Assembly (NCBI GenBank): GCA_900766735.1
Contig: CAAFWO010000035.1
Span: 1-10,296 of the forward strand
Length of the DNA stretch: 10,296 nt
Origin: Clostridia bacterium
Lineage (GTDB): Bacteria; Bacillota; Clostridia; CAKSNL01; HGM11501
Reading direction: 5' to 3'
Position 1 is the stretch's first letter. The number at the start of each line of letters is the position of its first letter. This document shows positions 1-7,458 of the stretch, in pieces. The translations under genes were made by a program, and so were the position numbers. Below the pieces are notes generated by a model. The model did not search any database and was not told the origin of the DNA. It was given only the letters and a program-made list of their open reading frames with translations.

Positions 1-1616
1 ATAATAGATTTTCCGGCGCGCCGGTACAGAAAATATACCAGCGCGAGAAGGACGAGGCCGTGCTCTTACTGCACACTAAAGAGGGCGCGAAAAAGCTTTT
101 GATCTGCGCAAGCCCGGAAAGCCCGAGGCTTCAGATCAGCGAAGCGAAATTCAAAAATCCCGAGTCCGCGCCGATGTTTTGCATGCTTTTAAGAAAGCAT
201 TTTACGTCGGCAAGGCTCAAAGAAGTTCGCCAGGCCGGGCTTGACAGAACGGCGGACATCGTTTTTGAGTGCAGAAACGAGCTCGGTGACAAGGCGGACA
301 AGCACATCATCGTCGAGATAATGGGCAGAAACTCAAACATTATCGTGACGGACGAGAACTATAAAATTTACGACTGCTTAAGGAAAAACGACCTGGCTTC
401 GCTTTCCGAACGTATGTTAATGCCTGGTTTTGGCTACACCTTTTTGTCACAGCCGGATAAGTGCGACATTACAAAGTCCGCGCCGGAGAAAGCTTTAGAA
501 CGCGCAAAAGGGTGCGAGGGATTTCGCCTGTCAAAGGTGTTCACCGGTTTCTCACCGCTTGCCGAGAGGGAGGCCGAAATGACCGGTGACGCACCGGGGT
601 TCGTTAAAAGCGTGATCGGCGCAATAGAGGAGAAAAACTTCACCCCGTCGGTCGTTTTCGGCGAGGAAAAGCCGGTCGACTTCTGGTGCTTTTACCCATA
701 TGAGTATGACGGCGCGCTGAAGATTAAGACATACCCGACCATGGGCGAGGCGATGGACGACTATTACCTTGAAAAGGACAGATCGGAGCACATAAAAAAG
801 CGCACATCGTCGCTTAACAAGCTCGTGTCAAATCTCGTAAAACGTACTGAAAAAAAGATACGGATTCAGGCAAAGGAGCTTTCGGACGCGGAGAAAAAAG
901 ACGAGTATAAGGCGATGGGCGACCTTATCACTGCAAACCTTTACAAGATCAAAAAGGGCGACAAGATCGCCGAGGTGTCCGACTGGTCGGATGGCGAGGA
1001 AAAAATAATCCGCATTCCGATCGACGGGAACCTTTCTCCGGCTGACAATGCGCAGCGTTGCTATAAAAAATACACGAAAGCAAAAAATGCCGAAATAATG
1101 ATAACGAAACAGCTTGCCGAGGCTAATGAGGAGCTTTCCTACCTTGAAAGTGTGCTTCAGTCAATCGGCCAGGCCGAGTCGGAGGACGATATTTCCCAGA
1201 TCAGGGAGGAGCTCGCTGACGGGGGCTACATCTCGGGCGGAATAAAAAACAAAAAAGGAAAAATAACGAAAGAGAAAAAGGCAGAGCCGCTTGAATTTGA
1301 GTTTGAGGGCTTTAAGATATATGTAGGCAGGAACAACAAGCAAAACGACTATCTAACGCTAAAGCTCTCGCGCGCGAACGACATCTGGCTTCACGTTAAG
1401 AATAACTCGGGAAGCCACGTCATAATTTCATCAAGGGGCGAGGCTGTGCCGGATAACGTAGTTTATCACGCGGCATGCCTTGCGGCAAAGCACAGCAAGG
1501 CGGAGGGCGCACCGAAGACCGAGGTCGACTACACGCTTGTTAAAAATGTTAAAAAGCCGTCCGGTTCAAAGCCCGGAATGGTGATATATACGGACTATAA
1601 AACCTGTATTATATAG
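1..1616 (+). CDS. rqcH: Ribosome quality control protein RqcH (NFACT / Rqc2 family), 5' end outside window
   Basis: RqcH binds stalled 50S-peptidyl-tRNA complexes and directs C-terminal alanine tailing of the nascent chain; older annotations call it fibronectin-binding protein. The reading frame is open from base 3 and reads ...APVQKIYQREKDEAVLLL, which matches the NFACT-N start region, so the GTG at 60 is an internal Val codon and not the start. The GLDR motif (Asp 243-245, Arg 246-248) corresponds to the tRNA-contacting Asp-Arg of the family. If it aligns with D97 of the Bacillus protein, about 16 codons are missing upstream. EIMGRNSNIIV is a second NFACT-N signature. A charged coiled-coil-like middle (about 780-1200) carries GDLITANLYKIKKG. 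The C-terminal NFACT-R domain (about 1310-1616) has YVGRNNKQNDYLTLKL, DIWLHVKNNSGSHV and KPSGSKPGMVIYT. The TAG stop overlaps the AGGAGG of wecB, so the two are probably co-transcribed. Confidence 0.95.
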   Translation, partial: NRFSGAPVQKIYQREKDEAVLLLHTKEGAKKLLICASPESPRLQISEAKFKNPESAPMFCMLLRKHFTSARLKEVRQAGLDRTADIVFECRNELGDKADKHIIVEIMGRNSNIIVTDENYKIYDCLRKNDLASLSERMLMPGFGYTFLSQPDKCDITKSAPEKALERAKGCEGFRLSKVFTGFSPLAEREAEMTGDAPGFVKSVIGAIEEKNFTPSVVFGEEKPVDFWCFYPYEYDGALKIKTYPTMGEAMDDYYLEKDRSEHIKKRTSSLNKLVSNLVKRTEKKIRIQAKELSDAEKKDEYKAMGDLITANLYKIKKGDKIAEVSDWSDGEEKIIRIPIDGNLSPADNAQRCYKKYTKAKNAEIMITKQLAEANEELSYLESVLQSIGQAESEDDISQIREELADGGYISGGIKNKKGKITKEKKAEPLEFEFEGFKIYVGRNNKQNDYLTLKLSRANDIWLHVKNNSGSHVIISSRGEAVPDNVVYHAACLAAKHSKAEGAPKTEVDYTLVKNVKKPSGSKPGMVIYTDYKTCII

Positions 1617-1625
1617 GAGGTACTT

Positions 1626-2717
1626 ATGAAAAAGGTTATGCTTGTGTTCGGAACGAGACCGGAAGCGATAAAAATGTGCCCTCTTGTAAACGAACTCAAA
1701 AAAAGAAAAGGAATTAAGACTATCGTCTGCGTGACGGGTCAGCACCGCCAGATGCTCGACCAGGTGCTCGAAGCCTTCGGCGTTGTGCCGGACTATGACC
1801 TTTCGATCATGAAGGACAAGCAGACGCTGTTTGACATAACGACGAACATTTTGGAGAGGATAAAGAGCGTTCTTGAAGAGGTCGCGCCCGATGTTGTGCT
1901 CGTCCACGGCGACACGTCGACGACGTTCGTGACCGCACTCGCGTGCTTCTATCTCCAGATCCCGGTCGGCCATGTTGAGGCGGGATTAAGAACATATAAC
2001 ATCTATTCTCCGTTCCCGGAGGAGTTTAACCGCCAGGCAGTCGGAATTATCGCAAAGTATAACTTTGCGCCGACAGAGCTTTCAAAAAACAACCTTATAA
2101 AAGAGGGAAAGGACCCGGAAAGCATTTTTGTGACAGGTAACACCGCGATCGACGCCTTAAAGACAACGGTGCGCGCGGATTATCAGCATCCCGAGCTTTC
2201 GTGGGCCGAAGGGTCAAGGCTTATCACGATCACCGCGCACAGAAGAGAGAACTTAGGCGAGCCGATGCACCATATGTTCCGCGCCATAAGAAGAATTATG
2301 GACGAGCACCCCGATGTCAAGGCGATATACCCAATTCATATGAATCCTGTTGTGAGAAAGGCGGCATCAGAGGAGCTCGGCGGATGCGACAGGATCCACA
2401 TTATCGATCCTTTGGAGGTTCTGGATTTTCACAACTTCCTTGCGCGGAGCTATCTGATTTTAACGGATTCGGGAGGCATCCAGGAGGAAGCGCCTTCGCT
2501 AGGCAAGCCCGTTTTGGTTATGCGTGACACGACGGAGCGCCCTGAGGGCATTGCCGCAGGCACGTTAAAGCTTGTCGGAACAGATGAGGAGGTCATCTAT
2601 AAAAACTTTAAGGAGCTTTTGGAAAATAAAGAAGCTTACGAGAAGATGAGCAAGGCCTCCAACCCCTACGGCGACGGGCACGCCTCTGAAAGAATTGCGG
2701 ATATTTTGGAGAAATAG
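1626..2717 (+). CDS. wecB: UDP-N-acetylglucosamine 2-epimerase (non-hydrolysing)
   Basis: This cytoplasmic enzyme interconverts UDP-GlcNAc and UDP-ManNAc, supplying ManNAc for teichoic acid, linkage-unit or capsule synthesis. The 363 aa are full length for the family. Visible motifs, in order: FGTRPEAIKMCPLV at the N terminus, TGQHRQML (37-44), VHGDTSTTFV (93-102), GHVEAGLRT (115-123), FPEEFNRQAVG (130-140), TGNTAIDAL (170-178), TAHRRENLGEP (203-213) and TDSGGIQEEAPSLGKPVLVMRDTTERPEG near the C terminus. D96, E118, E132 and H205 sit where the E. coli enzyme has its catalytic or substrate-binding acids and His. AGGAGG at 1615-1620 is well placed for the ATG at 1626. The gene starts 9 nt after rqcH and ends at a strong terminator, so it is the last gene of that transcript. 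No other envelope polymer genes are nearby. Confidence 0.96.
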   Translation: MKKVMLVFGTRPEAIKMCPLVNELKKRKGIKTIVCVTGQHRQMLDQVLEAFGVVPDYDLSIMKDKQTLFDITTNILERIKSVLEEVAPDVVLVHGDTSTTFVTALACFYLQIPVGHVEAGLRTYNIYSPFPEEFNRQAVGIIAKYNFAPTELSKNNLIKEGKDPESIFVTGNTAIDALKTTVRADYQHPELSWAEGSRLITITAHRRENLGEPMHHMFRAIRRIMDEHPDVKAIYPIHMNPVVRKAASEELGGCDRIHIIDPLEVLDFHNFLARSYLILTDSGGIQEEAPSLGKPVLVMRDTTERPEGIAAGTLKLVGTDEEVIYKNFKELLENKEAYEKMSKASNPYGDGHASERIADILEK

Positions 2718-2719
2718 GG

Positions 2720-2759
2720 AAAAAGGCACAGACCAGACTGTGCCTTTTTAATTTTTTTT
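2720..2759 (+). terminator. Rho-independent terminator after wecB
   Basis: Perfect 12-bp stem AAAAAGGCACAG (2720-2731) and CTGTGCCTTTTT (2738-2749) with a 6-nt loop, followed by an almost pure T tract to 2759. It begins 2 nt after the wecB stop and separates rqcH-wecB from cdaA-cdaR. The A-rich 5' arm could also let it work in reverse. Confidence 0.93.
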
Positions 2760-2778
2760 AAAAATTCACAAAAAAGGC

Positions 2779-2812
2779 TTCCAATGCGGCCGAAAATGTT
2801 GTATAATATAAT
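2779..2812 (+). promoter_or_regulatory. Probable cdaA promoter
   Basis: Two overlapping perfect -10 hexamers TATAAT lie at 2802-2807 and 2807-2812. Only a weak -35 (TTCCAA, 2779-2784, 17-bp spacer to the first) is seen. The site lies between the wecB terminator and the cdaA ribosome binding site AAAGGAGGG (2827-2835), where a promoter is needed. The double -10 may compensate for the poor -35 or indicate help from an activator. Confidence 0.6.
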
Positions 2813-2842
2813 ATGTGAATTATTTTAAAGGAGGGAATCTGT

Positions 2843-3694
2843 ATGGGAAATGCTTTGACCGCGGTGATAACACAGTTCTCCCGCTTTTTCGGAATGATCA
2901 AGCTTAACGATGTTATAGATATTCTTATTGTTGCGATCGCGTTTTATTACATAGGGAAATATATGATAGAGACAAAGGCCTGGCAGTCTTTGAAGGTCGT
3001 TCTCGCACTGATCATATTAACGCCGGTGAGCGCGCTCTTGCAGTTAAACACGGTCAACTTCATTTTGAGAAACCTGATCCAGGTCGGCGCTATCGCCGTT
3101 ATCATCGTGTTTCAGCCGGAGCTCAGGAGCTTTCTTGACAGGCTGGGCCGCGGCACGGCGCTTCGCAAAATGCTAAATCCCGGCATCATCATCGAGAAGG
3201 ACAGAATCGAGGCGATCGTATCGGCCGTCAGCGATATGGCGGCTGAAAGCACGGGAGCTTTGATAGTTTTCGAAAAGCAGAAAAAGCTTGACTCTGTGAT
3301 CAAGGTGACCGGCACGGTGCTTGACGCGGAGATCTCGCAGGGGCTTTTGGAGAATATATTTGTCAAAAACACGCCTCTTCACGACGGAGCGGTCGTCATT
3401 AAAAACGAAAAAATAGCCTATGCGCAGAGCATTCTTCCGCTTTCGGAAAATGCCGCGATCAGCACGGAGCTCGGAACGCGCCACAGAGCCGCAATAGGAG
3501 TGACGGAGAAGAGCGACGCGATCGCCGTTGTCGTTTCCGAGGAGACGGGAAAAATTTCATATGCGAAGGACGGCGGCCTTCACAGGGACATCACGCCCGA
3601 CAATCTTCGCGAGATACTCACCATCGAATTTTCAGATATGGCTCCCGTGGAGGACATAAAGGGGCTTTTCAAAAGGGGGGAGCGCAATGAGTGA
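2843..3694 (+). CDS. cdaA: Membrane-bound diadenylate cyclase CdaA (DacA)
   Basis: CdaA condenses two ATP into c-di-AMP, the nucleotide controlling potassium and osmolyte transport and cell-wall homeostasis in Firmicutes. The 283-aa length is typical. The N terminus has three membrane helices (about residues 22-42, 48-67 and 76-91), then a linker and the DAC domain (about 115-260). The two catalytic signatures are intact: DGA at 181-183 (TPLHDGAVVI) and RHR at 213-215 (GTRHRAAIG). The gene has its own promoter region, an excellent ribosome binding site 7 nt before the ATG, and overlaps cdaR by 8 nt, so translation is probably coupled. CdaA and CdaR form a complex in characterised species. glmM, usually the third gene and product-level partner, is not in this window. 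Confidence 0.96.
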   Translation: MGNALTAVITQFSRFFGMIKLNDVIDILIVAIAFYYIGKYMIETKAWQSLKVVLALIILTPVSALLQLNTVNFILRNLIQVGAIAVIIVFQPELRSFLDRLGRGTALRKMLNPGIIIEKDRIEAIVSAVSDMAAESTGALIVFEKQKKLDSVIKVTGTVLDAEISQGLLENIFVKNTPLHDGAVVIKNEKIAYAQSILPLSENAAISTELGTRHRAAIGVTEKSDAIAVVVSEETGKISYAKDGGLHRDITPDNLREILTIEFSDMAPVEDIKGLFKRGERNE

Positions 3695-4718
3695 GAACGA
3701 AAAGGAAGTAAAAAAGGAGCTGACCAAGGAGCAGGAGGAGGCGGCGGAAAGAAAGAAGACTGCCTCCAAAAAATTCTGGGGCAAGGTCGTTTGCGGCCTT
3801 TTGGCGATCCTTATGTGGATATATGTTTCGTATGACGAAAACCCCACTTCAACGAATACATATACAAATATTCCGGTCACAATCACCGGCATTGCGGAGC
3901 TTGAGGCAAGAAACATCACGGTTCTTTCGGGAACGCTTTCGGTTGCGGTCAAGGTCTCCGGTGCGAGAAACGCGCTTTCCAGGCTCAACAAGTCGGACAT
4001 CAATGCGATAGCCGACGTTTCGAACATCACCGGCACGGGCGAGCAGAACCCGATAATCACCATTGTCGGGATTCCGGACGCGTTGAGCGTTGAAGAAAAG
4101 AAGATCACGAGCGGAAAGCTTGTGACGGATATTCTGATCAAAAAGATCGTCGAGGTCGGGATCGACATTACCGGCACGATGAACGACTCTGTCATCGAGG
4201 GCGAGAAGAGAGTCACGCCGGAGCAGATCACGATCAAGGGCCCGGGCACGCTTTTGGAGAACGTCACCGCGTGGACCGAGGCGATCGATGTTTCAAACAT
4301 CACAAAGAGCGAAAATATCTATAACACCGGAATCGTTTTAAAGGATTCGTCCGGCGAAGTTATCAAAAACGAAATGATAACAAAGTCCGAAAACGAAGCG
4401 ACGGTCACGATCAACTGCCTCGGAAAGAAAGAGGTAAAGGTCAATAAGCCCGACATTGTCGGAAGCCTCTCGGGCTATATCGTGAACGTTGAGGGCGTCA
4501 GCCCCGAGACGGTGGTCATAACCGGCCCTGTCGAGACGGTGGAAAATATTGATTCGGTTGATGTGGACGACATTGACGCATATTATGCTATAGCGTCGAA
4601 AAGCTTCGCGCGCGATTTGAGGCTTCCCGAGGACGTCAGGAGCGAAACCTCTCGCGTTTCGGTGTCCGTCAGCGTGACTCCGGCGGCAAAAGAGCCGACC
4701 GGCGAGGCTGAAGAATAG
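3687..4718 (+). CDS. cdaR: CdaA regulatory protein CdaR (YbbR-repeat protein)
   Basis: CdaR is a single-pass membrane protein whose extracellular YbbR domains modulate the partner cyclase CdaA. This 343-aa protein has a very charged cytoplasmic N terminus (residues 1-30, Lys/Glu rich), one membrane helix (about 31-49, FWGKVVCGLLAILMWIYVSY) and then about three YbbR repeats. The repeats are seen as recurring units such as NIPVTITG, VGIDITG with VTPEQITIKGP, and NVEGVSPETVVITGP. A short acidic tail ends the protein. The ATG lies within the end of cdaA and is preceded by a G-rich ribosome binding site (3675-3682). Residues 51-343 are predicted outside the cell. No terminator follows; the next promoter begins 28 nt downstream, so some readthrough into yceD is possible. 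Confidence 0.92.
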   Translation: MSENEKEVKKELTKEQEEAAERKKTASKKFWGKVVCGLLAILMWIYVSYDENPTSTNTYTNIPVTITGIAELEARNITVLSGTLSVAVKVSGARNALSRLNKSDINAIADVSNITGTGEQNPIITIVGIPDALSVEEKKITSGKLVTDILIKKIVEVGIDITGTMNDSVIEGEKRVTPEQITIKGPGTLLENVTAWTEAIDVSNITKSENIYNTGIVLKDSSGEVIKNEMITKSENEATVTINCLGKKEVKVNKPDIVGSLSGYIVNVEGVSPETVVITGPVETVENIDSVDVDDIDAYYAIASKSFARDLRLPEDVRSETSRVSVSVSVTPAAKEPTGEAEE

Positions 4719-4745
4719 AAAAAAGAAAAAAATGAAGCAAAAGTA

Positions 4746-4774
4746 TTGACATTTTTCCGGAAAGAATGTATAAT
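4746..4774 (+). promoter_or_regulatory. Consensus housekeeping promoter of yceD-rpmF
   Basis: Perfect TTGACA (4746-4751), 17-bp spacer, perfect TATAAT (4769-4774). Predicted start of transcription near 4781-4783 gives a leader of only about 20 nt before the ATG at 4802, with GAGGA as a modest ribosome binding site. The spacer contains a near-perfect palindrome centred at 4758/4759 (TTTCCGGAAA core, 4754-4763). Confidence 0.93.
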
Positions 4775-4801
4775 ATAATTTGCTTGCAGTGAGGAATCGT
4801 A

Positions 4802-5287
4802 ATGAAGATAAACATTTCGGCAATAGCGAATTCTGAAGGTAAGGTGCCCGTGGAAGGCTCTGTCAGCTTGGGCAGAGTGGTTTTTGACGGCGGAGAGTAT
4901 GACTTTTCTGGCGTTAAGGTGACGGGGAACATAGTAAATATCGGCGGAAGTCTGGAGCTTAAAGCCACGGCTGCCGGGGAGTATACAACTCCATGCGCAA
5001 GGTGCTTAAAGCCTGTAACGATCAGCTTTGACGCAGATATTTATGAGGAGCTCGGAGAAGAAGGAATAAAAGGCGCGCTTTCCGATGACAGATCGGAGTG
5101 CGACATTACGGAAATCATTGAACAGTCGGTGATTTCCGAGCTTCCGATGACAGCTCTTTGCGACGAGAACTGTAAGGGGATCTGCCCGAAATGCGGCAGG
5201 AACCTTAACGAAGGTGCTTGTTCATGCAAAGACGACGACTGGGATCCGAGATTCGACATATTAAAAAATTTCAAAGCTGACTTATAA
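4802..5287 (+). CDS. yceD: YceD family (DUF177) protein, 23S rRNA accumulation factor
   Basis: YceD proteins are conserved partners of bL32, linked to 23S rRNA accumulation and 50S biogenesis; the biochemical role is not settled. The 161-aa length is usual. The N-terminal half is beta-rich and contains CARC (65-68) in TTPCARCLKPV, the hallmark position of DUF177. The C-terminal half has a second Cys cluster (C120, C124, C128, C131, C140, C142) and the closing WDPRFDILKNF typical of Firmicute members. The six clustered cysteines suggest metal binding, which is an inference. rpmF follows after an 18-nt gap, the near-universal arrangement for this family. It is driven by the consensus promoter immediately upstream. 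Confidence 0.93.
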   Translation: MKINISAIANSEGKVPVEGSVSLGRVVFDGGEYDFSGVKVTGNIVNIGGSLELKATAAGEYTTPCARCLKPVTISFDADIYEELGEEGIKGALSDDRSECDITEIIEQSVISELPMTALCDENCKGICPKCGRNLNEGACSCKDDDWDPRFDILKNFKADL

Positions 5288-5305
5288 TTAATGGAGGTGT
5301 AGAAA

Positions 5306-5485
5306 ATGGCAGTACCGAAGACAAGAATATCTAAAGCAAGAAAGCATTCGAGAAGAGCTAACTGGAGACTCAGCGTTCCCGGAATGGTTAAGTGCCCCCA
5401 GTGCGGCGAGCTCAAAATGCCTCACAGAATCTGCCCTGCCTGCGGATATTACAAAGGCAAAGAGATAGTTAAAAAAGAAGCGTAA
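5306..5485 (+). CDS. rpmF: 50S ribosomal protein bL32
   Basis: The 59-codon gene starts at the ATG at 5306 with GGAGGTG 8 nt upstream, just after the yceD stop. The protein starts MAVPKTRISKARKHSRRANW, the classic bL32 N terminus, and ends with a zinc ribbon whose four ligands are present (C30, C33, C43, C46 in KCPQC and ICPAC). It is therefore the zinc-containing C+ form of the protein. bL32 is a structural component of the large subunit. It is co-transcribed with yceD and followed directly by a terminator, so the plsX and fatty-acid genes that often follow rpmF are not part of this operon. Confidence 0.97.
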   Translation: MAVPKTRISKARKHSRRANWRLSVPGMVKCPQCGELKMPHRICPACGYYKGKEIVKKEA

Positions 5486-5492
5486 AAAAGAG

Positions 5493-5519
5493 AACGCGTC
5501 CTTATCGGGCGCGTTTTTT
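5493..5519 (+). terminator. Rho-independent terminator after rpmF
   Basis: Stem AACGCGTCC (5493-5501) with GGGCGCGTT (5507-5515), one T-G wobble, loop TTATC, followed by a T run (5514-5519) and a further T-rich stretch. It begins 7 nt after the rpmF stop. Confidence 0.9.
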
Positions 5520-5531
5520 GCTTTTTCAAGC

Positions 5532-5560
5532 TTGAAAAGAAAACCGTGATATGATACAAT
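5532..5560 (+). promoter_or_regulatory. Promoter of the membrane-protein gene at 5584
   Basis: TTGAAA (5532-5537), 17-bp spacer, TACAAT (5555-5560) preceded by TGA, making an extended -10. It lies just after the rpmF terminator. Because it overlaps the upstream in-frame ATG at 5551, the transcript would start near 5567, which decides the start codon of the next gene in favour of 5584. Confidence 0.75.
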
Positions 5561-5583
5561 GTTTAAAAAGGAGTGGGGCGAAA

Positions 5584-6300
5584 ATGACGAAGCTTAAAAA
5601 GAACATAAATCTTTTCTTTCTGATAATTCTTCTGTGCTCCTCGGCGGCAAATATTGCACTTTTCCGGTCGGGATATTCGTTCATTCCGAAAAGCTATGTG
5701 TTATTTGCTCTTTTTTATGCCGCGTTTTTCGGAGCGATGGCGTTTTTGTCTCTCAGTAACAAAGAAAACGCCGGAAAAGCTTCCCGCATATCGGCGGCAT
5801 TGATGCCGACGGGCGCGTTCATCGGCACGGGTTCGCTCCTTTTCCTCTTGGGCGAGAGATTTGCCTACCGGGGGCTATATTATATTTTATTCATTTTAAT
5901 TTCCGCCGCGGCATCACTTTCGGTGTTTTACCGCCACTGTAAAACGGTATGGCTGGTAGTGGTGAGAACGGTTCTCGCGGCTGTTATGGCAAAGCTCCTT
6001 CTCTTTTTCGCGGTCGCCGCGATCGTAACAGGCGGAGACTTTGCCGTTGAGACGGTCGAGGCAGACATTGATTCGCCGGGCGGTACATATAATGCTGTTG
6101 TGATAAGAAGAGACGAGGGAGCGCTCGGCGGAAGCAACACGGTTATGGTGAGAAATGTTAAGAGGGACAAAAAGCTTTTAAGCTGCACGCTTGAGTCAAG
6201 CTATGTTACGGTCCGATACGGCGGCTTCGGCGATGACTATAATATCAGCTGGGCGGACGATGAAACGCTTGTGGTCAACGGCGCGGAGGAAAAGGTATAA
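5584..6300 (+). CDS. Five-helix membrane protein with C-terminal extracytoplasmic domain (DUF5412-like), function unknown
   Basis: I do not recognise a characterised family. The 238-aa protein has five hydrophobic segments, roughly residues 7-25, 36-55, 68-92, 98-117 and 123-149. A soluble tail of about 85 residues follows, reading DIDSPGGTYNAVVIRRDEGALGG. The SPgGtY-A pattern followed by a Gly-rich stretch and short beta strands resembles the DUF5412-type domain found at the ends of small Firmicute membrane proteins; I make that match from memory. Start chosen at ATG 5584 because AAGGAG (5567-5572) precedes it and the promoter covers the alternative ATG at 5551. It is probably a single-gene unit between a terminator and the next promoter. 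Codon use matches its neighbours. Confidence 0.75.
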   Translation: MTKLKKNINLFFLIILLCSSAANIALFRSGYSFIPKSYVLFALFYAAFFGAMAFLSLSNKENAGKASRISAALMPTGAFIGTGSLLFLLGERFAYRGLYYILFILISAAASLSVFYRHCKTVWLVVVRTVLAAVMAKLLLFFAVAAIVTGGDFAVETVEADIDSPGGTYNAVVIRRDEGALGGSNTVMVRNVKRDKKLLSCTLESSYVTVRYGGFGDDYNISWADDETLVVNGAEEKV

Positions 6301-6305
6301 AACGC

Positions 6306-6334
6306 TTGCGGAATGCAAAAAATTAAGATACAAT
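6306..6334 (+). promoter_or_regulatory. Probable promoter of the DUF2974 gene
   Basis: TTGCGG (6306-6311), 17-bp spacer, TACAAT (6329-6334), in the 58-nt gap between the two genes. The -10 is the same GATACAAT string as in the promoter at 5555, which makes the call more credible. AAGGGGGAG (6344-6352) is the ribosome binding site for the GTG at 6359. Confidence 0.5.
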
Positions 6335-6358
6335 TTTGATTAAAAGGGGGAGAGCTTT

Positions 6359-7432
6359 GTGGCAACAATAATGGACTATATCGCATGGCGCGGCGATCTG
6401 CCGTTTTCATCATCCGAGTTTTCAGATGTGGACGCGCTGATCTTCACACAGCTTTCCTATATTGACTTTTCAGGCGCCGTTTCTTCCGATATGAAAGAGT
6501 GTGTGACGTTAAAACAAGCAGCAAAAAAGGTTTTGGCCGAAGGAGAGAGGCCGCTCGGCGCGGTTTTGCCGGAGGATATAACAGAGCTTTTGAAAGCCGC
6601 CGCGGCATCACGCCGGTTTTGTGACATTGGCCTGTCAGGCTTTGTCAACAGAATCGACATCGAAAACGAGGAGCAGTTCTCGGCGGTGCTTTTTCACATC
6701 GGTAGAAGCATTTTTGCCGCATACCGTGGAACGGACGACACGATCGTCGGTTGGAAAGAGGACTTTAACCTTTCTTATATGGACTCGGTGCCGGCTCAGC
6801 GCGAGGCGGCGGAATATCTTAATAAGGCGATGAGCGCATATCGCTTCGTGCCATTTTTTGCGGGCGGCCACTCAAAAGGCGGAAACCTTTCAGTCTATGC
6901 CGCGGCCAACCTTTCGCCACGGCATAAAAGGCGCATTAAAAAGGTGTTTAATTTTGACGGGCCGGGTTTTCCGGAGGAGCTTATTAAAACGCCGGAATAT
7001 GAGGAGATTGGTGGCAAGGTGATCAACATATTGCCCGAGGGTTCGATAGTCGGAAGGCTTTTTTCGGCGTGCGGCAAAGAAAAGATAGTTTCCTGCAAGG
7101 AAAATTTAATTATGCAACATGTCGCGTTCGGGTGGCAGGTCTTAGGCGGTGCCTTTGTGACGGCAGACGGGCCGAACGACGGCAGTGTCGCCGTGGACAG
7201 GGTCTTGTCCGGCTGGATCGCAGATATGACAAATCAGGAGCGCGAGGCTTTGGTCGAGGCGCTTTTTGAGGTATTCAAATCGTCCGAAGCGAAGACGCTT
7301 ACCGATATAATAAACGACAAGCTCGGCTTTATGAAGGCGATAGGCGGCGTCAGCAAGGACAAAAAGAGAGACATTAGAAAATATATGGCGAAAATTTTGG
7401 AGCAGGCGGCAAAATATATGATAAAAAATTAA
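6359..7432 (+). CDS. DUF2974 (Mbeg1-like) alpha/beta-hydrolase, lipase-like
   Basis: The 357-aa protein fits the DUF2974/Mbeg1-like family, a lipase-class-3-like alpha/beta-hydrolase group common in gut Clostridia with no firm substrate. The N terminus MDYIAWRGDLPFSSSEFSDVDALIFTQLSYIDF is the family signature. The oxyanion-side strand IFAAYRGTDDTIVGWKEDFNLSY is at about 118-140. The nucleophile elbow GGHSKGGNLSVYAA has Ser at 172. FNFDGPGF (around 205-212) offers a candidate acid and MQHVAFGWQV a candidate His, so the triad looks complete. No signal peptide or membrane helix is seen, so the protein is probably cytoplasmic. Start is GTG at 6359, supported by the AAGGGGGAG seven nt upstream. 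It has its own putative promoter and ends in a bidirectional terminator. Confidence 0.85.
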   Translation: MATIMDYIAWRGDLPFSSSEFSDVDALIFTQLSYIDFSGAVSSDMKECVTLKQAAKKVLAEGERPLGAVLPEDITELLKAAAASRRFCDIGLSGFVNRIDIENEEQFSAVLFHIGRSIFAAYRGTDDTIVGWKEDFNLSYMDSVPAQREAAEYLNKAMSAYRFVPFFAGGHSKGGNLSVYAAANLSPRHKRRIKKVFNFDGPGFPEELIKTPEYEEIGGKVINILPEGSIVGRLFSACGKEKIVSCKENLIMQHVAFGWQVLGGAFVTADGPNDGSVAVDRVLSGWIADMTNQEREALVEALFEVFKSSEAKTLTDIINDKLGFMKAIGGVSKDKKRDIRKYMAKILEQAAKYMIKN

Positions 7433-7458
7433 AACCGCCGGAGGCGGTTTTGATTTTT
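7431..7458. terminator. Bidirectional terminator between convergent genes
   Basis: Perfect 9-bp stem AAAACCGCC (7431-7439) and GGCGGTTTT (7443-7451) with a GGA loop. T-rich sequence follows on the plus strand (7448-7458), and on the minus strand the 3' side reads TTTTAATTTTTT. It overlaps the stop of the plus-strand hydrolase gene and lies 5 nt from the stop of the minus-strand HPt-like gene, so it can serve both. Confidence 0.9.

Noticed and set aside
60..62. GTG at 60 as the start codon of rqcH
   Set aside because: The frame is open upstream to base 3 and encodes conserved NFACT-N sequence (KIYQREKDEAV), so the true start is before the window.
1566..1973. Minus-strand ORF of 135 codons over the rqcH/wecB boundary
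   Set aside because: It is a shadow of two well-supported genes, has no recognisable domain, and spans their start and stop signals.
3632..4303. Minus-strand ORF of 223 codons opposite cdaR
   Set aside because: Its Ser/Val/Thr-rich composition is what the antisense of the cdaR repeats gives; the plus-strand protein is clearly real.
5551..5583. ATG at 5551 as the start of the membrane-protein gene
   Set aside because: It lies inside the -10 region of the promoter and has no ribosome binding site; ATG 5584 has a good one.
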